64,000 nt of DNA from Diatrype stigma (lineage: Eukaryota > Ascomycota > Sordariomycetes > Xylariales > Diatrypaceae): positions 62,001 through 126,000 of the forward strand of contig JAKJXP020000064.1 of NCBI GenBank assembly GCA_022225965.2. The letters run 5' to 3'. The position numbers were made by a program, and so were the translations under genes. The notes under the pieces were generated by a model. The model did no database searches and had not been told where the DNA came from. It saw only the letters and a list, made by a program, of their open reading frames with translations. Below, piece after piece: positions 58,230-64,000 of the stretch; position 1 is the first letter of the stretch, and every line of letters begins with the position of its first letter.

Positions 58230-59031
58230 ATGGACAGCGACATGACTATGACGATGGACATGTCGTCCATCGCGACGACAACGGATGCTGCCGCTGCGGC
58301 TACGTCAACCGCGATGTCCATGGGCAATATGGATGGAATGAGTGGAATGGGTGGCGCCAACAGCTGCAAGATTTCTGTATGTATACCTGAACAGCGAGCT
58401 ATCTTGGCACCAAAGGAGCCTGTGCGCTTGCTTACCATCATAAGATGCTTTGGAATTGGAACACGGTCGATGCCTGCTTCCTCTCGTCCACATGGCAAAT
58501 CCGATCTGCAGGAATGTTTGCGGGCTCCTGTATTGGTGTGATCCTGTTGACCATGTCCCTCGAGTTCCTCCGTCGCCTTGTAAAAGAATACGATCGCTAT
58601 CTCGTCCGAAAGCACGCCGACGTGAAAAGCCCCCCGGCCAGTTCCGGCAACGATGAAGGAGATGATACAGGGAAAAGCCCATCGGCTAGCACCACGACAA
58701 CGGTCGCTGCACGATGTGCTCCCAGACCCAAGGGCTTCCGTCCGAGTGTCCTCGAGCAGGCTGTCAGGGCGCTCCTTCACATGGTTCAGTTCGCCGTGGC
58801 GTATTTTATCATGCTGCTTGCTATGTATTACAACGGGTACTTCATCATCTGCATCTTCATTGGCGCATACATAGGGTCTTTCATTTTCCAGTGGGAGACG
58901 CTTGGAACAAGGTAAGCCTATCCCGGCCCCTGCTATCTGGGTATTTGTAGCATAGGCAAGTTATGCTGACCTGAGTTTGAAGTGATTCAACGACTAGTGC
59001 AGCGCAAGATGCAACAGTATGCTGTGGTTGA
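58230..59031 (+). CDS. Ctr-family copper transporter
   Basis: High-affinity Cu(I) importer of the plasma or vacuolar membrane, working as a trimer. Three exons: 58230-58376, 58445-58911 and 58998-59031, giving 215 residues. The N-terminus is Met-rich (MxM and MxxM motifs in residues 1-41), for copper capture. The first transmembrane region starts at MLWNWNTVDACFLSS, directly after the first intron. TM2 holds the copper-pore motif MLLAM (M172-xxx-M176), and TM3 the trimer-packing motif GAYIG (189-193). The loop between TM1 and TM2 is Ser/Thr-rich. The last exon is only 34 nt and encodes the end of the protein, SAAQDATVCCG, so the Ctr-typical C-terminal CC motif depends on correct splicing of an 86-nt intron. 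Without that exon the frame ends soon after ETLGTR. Confidence 0.9.
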
Positions 59032-60830
59032 TAGTAGGCTGGGCTGCTACGTACCCACGCATCAAATGGTGGTGTTCGATAGAGCGCCTAAGCGGATAGT
59101 CAATATCTGCATTATGGCCGTCGGTTAATGATTCGCATGGCTAGAGATTCATAGAACTACATCACATAAAACACGGTTGACAAAGACGACGTCCGACTGA
59201 TCTCACAAATACACTTCCCCGAGCCCCTTAATGCTAGCATCACAATCAATCCTATCAAGATTGCCGGGTACATTTACAAATCAGCTCTACGAGATAGATA
59301 GTTCTCGGAGCTTCGATAGTGTTCAGTTTATTGTATCACACTCAGCAACAGTTGAAATCAGGGGCTGTTTTATATAGCATGGAGCTCCCTGCGAGCCTTT
59401 CTCTGTAGATTCGCTTGTACACGTAACAATGAGACTTTGTGATTACAACCCTTGCGCTGCGACTTTATTGTAGCTCCTGTATTGTCAGATACCTTAATAA
59501 TGACATTCAATTGTTTGTATCGGTATCTATATTCTACTGCAAAAAACTTGTTCCATCTAAGCATTTTGCAGTCTAATCATGTGGCTTGTGTATGCTCCTT
59601 GTTTGTCCATTGCAGCTTGCCGCAGCCTGTTTCTGGCCCAAAGCAACTGTTACCACCTGAAAGAAATTTCCAGGTTTTCATACATTTGTTAGCAGCGAGG
59701 TCGGAATCAATATTGGAAGCTCACCTCCATCCCCAATTCATATCAGCAAATGGAAAGTTTACCTGCATAAGAACGAAACTCTGGGCTGCACAATTCTCAC
59801 GGTAACTATATTCAGAACCGCTATATTGTACATGCGACTGACATTATGTATTCATCCACGTAAATTCAACATTAGTTGAGCCATAAACGATCAATATTTT
59901 GTCATTATGTTAGTTGTTAGTCATTGCCAAGCTTTAATTTCCTTGAATAATCTACTTCCTCCGTAGTTGTCGGGATATTTATACACGAGTTGACAATATA
60001 ACTCAGCTGAGCAGAACATCCAATCGCGCCTTTTAGTAGAGTTGAACGATGCTCCAGTCATGTGATGTGATTTGACATATCGTTATAGTTCCTGACTCCT
60101 ATTGTTGTGGCACTGACAACACATGGCTCAAAATTACTGACCCTCGGTGAAGGGAAGAGAAGGAAAGCAAAGCTCCAAAGGAATAATACCACATTGCTAA
60201 ATACTCTTATGCAAACTGTACGGCTGCCTGAGGACTGGTGCCATTCCTACAATGTGTAAGTGACTAGTTTCCTATTATCCATTTTCGCTGCTCCAGTTTA
60301 CTATCGTAACACCTATTGTATTCACTAAGCTATTGTTTGTACACCAAGCCAATTTTTGCTGATTGAATATGTAGGTTAATCACTGTCAATAGACTACTTA
60401 TGGTTCTGATCTCGTCATTATTCAAAACAGCACAGGGGGTTCGGGGTTCGATTTAACTATATAAAGCACAGGACGTAACCCCTACGAGTTTTAACGTATT
60501 CTCTTCCCTCTTGCCATCTCCACCATCATCTTCGCAAGGCGGTTGAGGCAAAAGTTCATGATCATCACATATGTGCTGATTCCACCATACAGCTTTGCCT
60601 CGGATGGGCACATATGACCAAAGATCATCCGTCCGTCCCTACAGTTCTCCTTCGCCTTCCCTCCCTCGATACTTTGACAGCCTGGGATTTTCGCGATAGC
60701 TTTGATACGACCTCAATTCTTTCTCTACCTACCTGAATAGACCAGGTCTGCCGGTAAGTTCGTAACTCACAATATTCGCTCCCTCCCTCCCAACTACCAA
60801 CCACTTCATTCTAACGCCCTTCTAGAAGAC
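59032..60830. other. intergenic, AT-richer, about 1.8 kb
   Basis: No gene was recognised. The frame at 59452-59805 has no coding character. Pyrimidine-rich sequence from about 60490 to 60800 is likely the leader of the RBR gene. Confidence 0.45.
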
Positions 60831-62047
60831 ATGATAACTGGTCGCCTGCGACGGTTACGGCACATAATACGACGCGACCACCACCGACGCCAGAAGCCAG
60901 ACGTAACCAATCAGCAACCCAACGTCGCGATGTCTTCCAGCACAACTGCCACCACCTGCGCAGTATGCCTTGAGCCCAGCCCGCCCCTCCGCCACCTGGC
61001 CTGCGGCCATGCGTACTGCCAGCCCGACCTGCGGCGGCTCATCGAGGTAGCGCTCGACGACCGAGCTCTGTGGCCGCCCCGCTGCTGCCGCGGTGGTGGA
61101 GGACAGGGACAGCAGCAGCAGCAGGGGGAGGAGAGGGAGGCAGGGGTGCTCACCGACCAAGACGTCCACTGGGCCGAGCTACCGCCGCCCGCGTACCATC
61201 GCTACTGCGAGCTGCGGTGGGAGAGCGCCAGCGGCGCCAACGCCAACGTCAACGCCAATGAGTCTCCCGACCCCCACTTCGACGAGTTGATGCGTAGACA
61301 CAATTGGAAGGGGTGCGGGACCTGTGGGCGGGTCATTGAGAAGGATGGCGGCTGCAATCATATCACGTTCGTTTACTCCCCAACCCCCCCTTTTCTTATA
61401 TCTAACATCACCTCCTTTTCCCCTCTTCTCTTATCTTCCTCCTACCTGTCTCTCTCTCTTCTGCTTCCTCCTTCGAACCCGACTGACATTGGATCGATAT
61501 TGTTGCTTCTTGTCAATGCTACAGTTGCCACTGCGGTCACGAATTCTGCTACCTCTGCGGACGCCGCTGGAAAACCTGCCAGTGCGTAGGATGGGGCAAC
61601 CCATGGGGTGGTGCGGCTCCGCCGCAACAGGTCGCATGGAACAACGCGATGGCAGCGCAACAGCAGCAGCGGTGGCAGCAGTGGCAGCAGCAGCAGCAAC
61701 ACCGTCGTATGCTGGAACTGCGAATGGCCCAAGAACCTAACTTTGCCGGATACAGGCCCAACAACAACAACATGCCGGTCTATCAGCAGCCGCCGCCACC
61801 ACAACCACCAGCACAGTGGGCTGTCATGCGTCAATATCATCACCAGCCGCACCCTTTTGCAGTGCCACCTCCACCTAGAGGCCCGGGGCATTGGGTGCCA
61901 ATCCAGCAGCCATGGCCTGTACCAGCGCAGATGCCGCCCGTGCATGGTGCAGCGCCGGCGACCTTTGGATGGGGACCTACATACCCGATTCTTGTAGCAC
62001 CCGCGGTGCCAGTCCCAGCGCCACCCGTAGCATGGCCCCCGCCGTAG
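60831..62047 (+). CDS. small RING/IBR (RBR-like) zinc-finger protein
   Basis: Two exons join in frame, up to 61366 and 61525-62047. Starting at the ATG at 60831 gives 352 residues; starting at 60930 gives 319, which places the first cysteine cluster near the N-terminus and may be the real start. A RING1-like part is CAVCLEPSPPLRHLACGHAYC, then PPRCC. A middle IBR is much reduced, with only YHRYCELRW recognisable. The second RING follows with CGTCGRVIEKDGGCNHITC, then CHCGHEFCYLCGRRW and CQC; the spliced junction creates NHIT/CHCGHEF, which confirms the intron. RBR ligases pass ubiquitin through a RING2 catalytic cysteine, probably the one at NHITC here. The C-terminal half is Gln/Asn/Pro-rich low-complexity sequence. 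The substrate is unknown. Confidence 0.75.
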
Positions 62048-62498
62048 CTGGGTACCGACATGGCGAGCTTTGGGAACATGGGGGTGGCAGATAGATATAT
62101 ACCCCCTATACAGGCAGGTTAGCAGTCAAGGCAGGTTCCTTGCTCAATTGACGAAGAAGAGAAGGATGCCTGTGGTAAATGTACTGTAGTAATATATCAT
62201 CCACAACCCAGGCCAACGAGACATAAGGGCCCTCGATGTTGTCTTGTCCCAAAGTACTTCCCTGGGTTTCCCAGCCCTTTAGTATAAATGAGAGTTGGGC
62301 CTCGGGTTATGGTAGTGTTCAGCAACCAGAACTTCAGGTGATGCCCGAGTTGATCTACTCCCATGGATGTCGATAATGGTTAGGCGACTTGGGTGTTACT
62401 AACCCCTTAATTTATTGACCATGGTTCATTTCTGGGGGGCTGCACAAACAGCTTATAGCTACTAAGGGTAGAATCGAACAAGTGACCTCGGAAGAGGA

Positions 62499-62501
<3 letters not shown>

Positions 62502-62530
<29 letters not shown>
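62502..62530 (+). repeat. 29-nt poly(A) run
   Basis: Uninterrupted homopolymer. On the opposite strand it is a T-run that follows the tRNA-like sequence at 62575-62690. Confidence 0.95.
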
Positions 62531-62534
<4 letters not shown>

Positions 62535-62574
62535 GATCTCTTTGGCTTTTGAGATCCAGTCAAAGCTCAATGCG

Positions 62575-62690
62575 CCCGGCATATACAACCAGAATTTCTG
62601 GGATCTGGCGGGTTTACCTACGAAAAACCTCTGAATGATTACGATTTTTCATCACCATGCTTGTACCACTCAGCCATCGATGCCGGAGCA
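62575..62690 (-). other. degenerate type-II tRNA-like sequence
   Basis: On the minus strand, a perfect A-box TGGCTGAGTGG is followed by a 3-bp D-like stem (GCT/AGC), a stem GGTTT/AAACC in the position of a long variable arm, and CCAGA/TCTGG in the place of a T stem. CCGGCAT and ATGCCGG at its ends could pair as an acceptor stem of 7 bp. The T-loop B-box consensus is lost, and the anticodon loop is not standard, so it is not a working tRNA. It resembles a decayed tRNA-Ser/Leu or the head of a Pol III-transcribed element. Confidence 0.35.
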
Positions 62691-63265
62691 AGAGGCTGCG
62701 CAGAGGTAAAGCAATGCTGGTAAAGAAACTTCTTCTTGTAATATATAAACCCAGTCAGTGCCAGTAGGTACTTAACGGCCCAATCTCCCGAAGAGCACCC
62801 AGCCCTTCTGACCTGGCAACCGTTCCTAGCTACCTGCTTCGGTTACCTGCCTATTGTTAGGCCATGATATTGATGTAGTAATCAAAATGTACGTAAGGTA
62901 GGTGATAATATACGACTGGTCGGTTAGTAAACCAAGCAGCAAACCATTAGATTCTTCATTATAACAATCAGCGCTGAGGGCATTGATATCATAGATAATA
63001 TGATTCGAATGACGATAATTTCCAATGCTTAATGTACACGATGTCGGCAACACCCCTCCACTATGAGCACCAATGGTCGGGCCATAACAGCAGCCAACAA
63101 CACCCCTTGATATTTTACAGAAAGGCGTCTGCCCCGATTTGCACTATGTCCCGTTGAAATGAAGTCATAGAAGTCATCATCATGATCATGATATACCCAA
63201 CACCGTACTCCTGCCCCCTTGCCCTAAGCCATTAATGAGAGCATCTCGTATCGGAGCACTCCTGT

Positions 63266-64000
63266 CTAGAAGCCGTCGAACCAGTGGTCGTATTTTGAGG
63301 CCAAATCTTCGGTATATGGCTCCCTTTTGCCGTCGTCCTCGGGATAGACATCGAAGCATTGGGCATCTCCAGGGAAGCGGATATTGGGCTGTATTGGAGC
63401 CCTGATGCGACGGTGGTAAAGGTCGTCCCAGTCGATGCCGTGGAAGAACGGATGCTCCTTGACTGATCTGGTCCCACCGCTAATGTTTCCTAACCGCCGA
63501 GAGCGATCAACCGTACATAACGACCGAATGATGTGCTGCGCATTGTTCGAGATAGGAGGCTCTGCTGGGAAGAGCACTGGTTTCTCGATGATTCTAGTGA
63601 CCCGTTAGCGCTAACGTATATTGACGGACGGGTAAAGGTTAGTCCAACTGTTTGTAGATCTCGATAGGATTCTGATGCCAGAAAGGAGGATATCCGGTAA
63701 GGAACTCGTATATGAGGATTCCCAATGCCCACCAATCGACCGCTGTCGTATGACCCTTATTCTGGATAACCTCGGGAGCGAGGTACTCGGGTGTACCGCA
63801 TAGCGTATATGTCTCGACCGGTCTGTCATTCTTATGGCCAAGCCTTTTCGCAAAGCCAAAGTCGACGAGCTTCACATGCCCTTGCGCATCTAACAACAGG
63901 TTCTCGGGTTTTAAATCACGGTAGGCGACGCCTCCTTGACTTTCGTGGAGGTATTCTAGCACCAATACTATTTCGGCCGCGTAGAACTGTGCCCATTCTT
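63266..64000 (-). CDS. cAMP-dependent protein kinase catalytic subunit (3' part; continues beyond the window)
   Basis: The minus-strand gene enters from the right edge; only the C-terminal part is here, from [16 protein letters not shown] to the stop. Two exons join: 64000-63649 and 63593-63266, with a 55-nt intron having a GCTAAC branch site. Catalytic motifs are [16 protein letters not shown] and [11 protein letters not shown]. After the kinase lobe comes a typical AGC-kinase C-tail, with [12 protein letters not shown] and CFDVYPED and a hydrophobic end motif FDGF at the C-terminus. The [13 protein letters not shown] block crosses the intron, confirming the join. It resembles PKA catalytic subunits; which of the usual two fungal isoforms it is cannot be told, and the second or PrkX-type form is possible. 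The donor reads GTTGGA, which is not the usual consensus. Confidence 0.88.

Larger units (their letters stand above)
62048..63265. other. intergenic with poly(A) run and tRNA-like sequence
   Basis: No protein gene was recognised. It includes the poly(A) run and the degenerate tRNA-like stretch listed separately. Confidence 0.45.

Noticed and set aside
59452..59805. 117-codon plus-strand frame after the copper transporter
   Set aside because: No domain, no signal sequence, AT-rich composition like the surrounding non-coding DNA.
62575..62690. Functional tRNA-Ser/Leu gene
   Set aside because: The A-box is good, but the B-box and anticodon stem-loop are destroyed, so a working tRNA is not supported.

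Overview
The window is nuclear DNA of a filamentous ascomycete, most probably a Sordariomycete. Genes carry short introns (about 50-320 nt) with GTAAGT-like donors and C/TAG acceptors. The gene set (cerato-platanin, NIMA kinase, meiotic REC8 kleisin, Rab escort protein, arabinono-lactone oxidase, Mid2-like wall protein, Mtr/Ctr-type transporters, secreted tyrosinase) is typical of moulds. No species can be named from the sequence alone.

Left part (1-24 kb): a GC-rich, frame-broken coding-like patch near 0.7-1.5 kb; a Rab escort protein gene (2.6-4.7 kb, +) converging on REC8 (5.5-7.7 kb, -), which has two MluI cell-cycle boxes just upstream of its ATG; a secreted tyrosinase with a long N-terminal extension (9.0-10.9 kb, -); a complete 625-bp non-autonomous DNA transposon with 60-bp terminal inverted repeats, a 9-bp target-site duplication and an internal 13-bp minisatellite (12.3-12.9 kb); decayed coding fragments (13.2-14.3 kb); a secreted cysteine-containing protein (15.3-15.9 kb, -); an intron-containing tRNA-Pro(AGG) (17.1 kb, -); an amidohydrolase of the atrazine chlorohydrolase type (17.9-20.0 kb, -); and cerato-platanin (22.3-23.0 kb, +).

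Middle (24-44 kb): a very large coiled-coil protein gene (24.0-31.5 kb, -) whose start codon is not obvious, a gene-poor stretch of about 7.5 kb, a Mid2-like cell-wall sensor-like membrane protein (39.3-40.2 kb, +) and a five-exon small secreted protein (41.6-42.8 kb, +).

Right part (44-64 kb): NIMA-type kinase (-) and an ankyrin/double-BTB protein (+) that diverge from a 1-kb shared promoter region; a hemerythrin-like HHE protein (-) and D-arabinono-1,4-lactone oxidase (+) that also diverge; an MFS monocarboxylate-permease-like transporter (+); a Ctr copper transporter (+) with a tiny last exon; a small RBR/RING-type ubiquitin ligase-like protein (+); a degenerate tRNA-like locus next to a 29-nt poly(A) run; and the 3' part of a protein kinase A catalytic subunit running off the right edge (-).

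The genes look like independent loci, not a cluster for one pathway. The most noteworthy items are the intact MULE-like miniature transposon, the MluI boxes at REC8, the symmetrical micro-exons of the small secreted gene, and the missing ATG of the giant coiled-coil gene. All exon boundaries were set by eye from splice motifs and reading-frame continuity and were not tested against transcripts.
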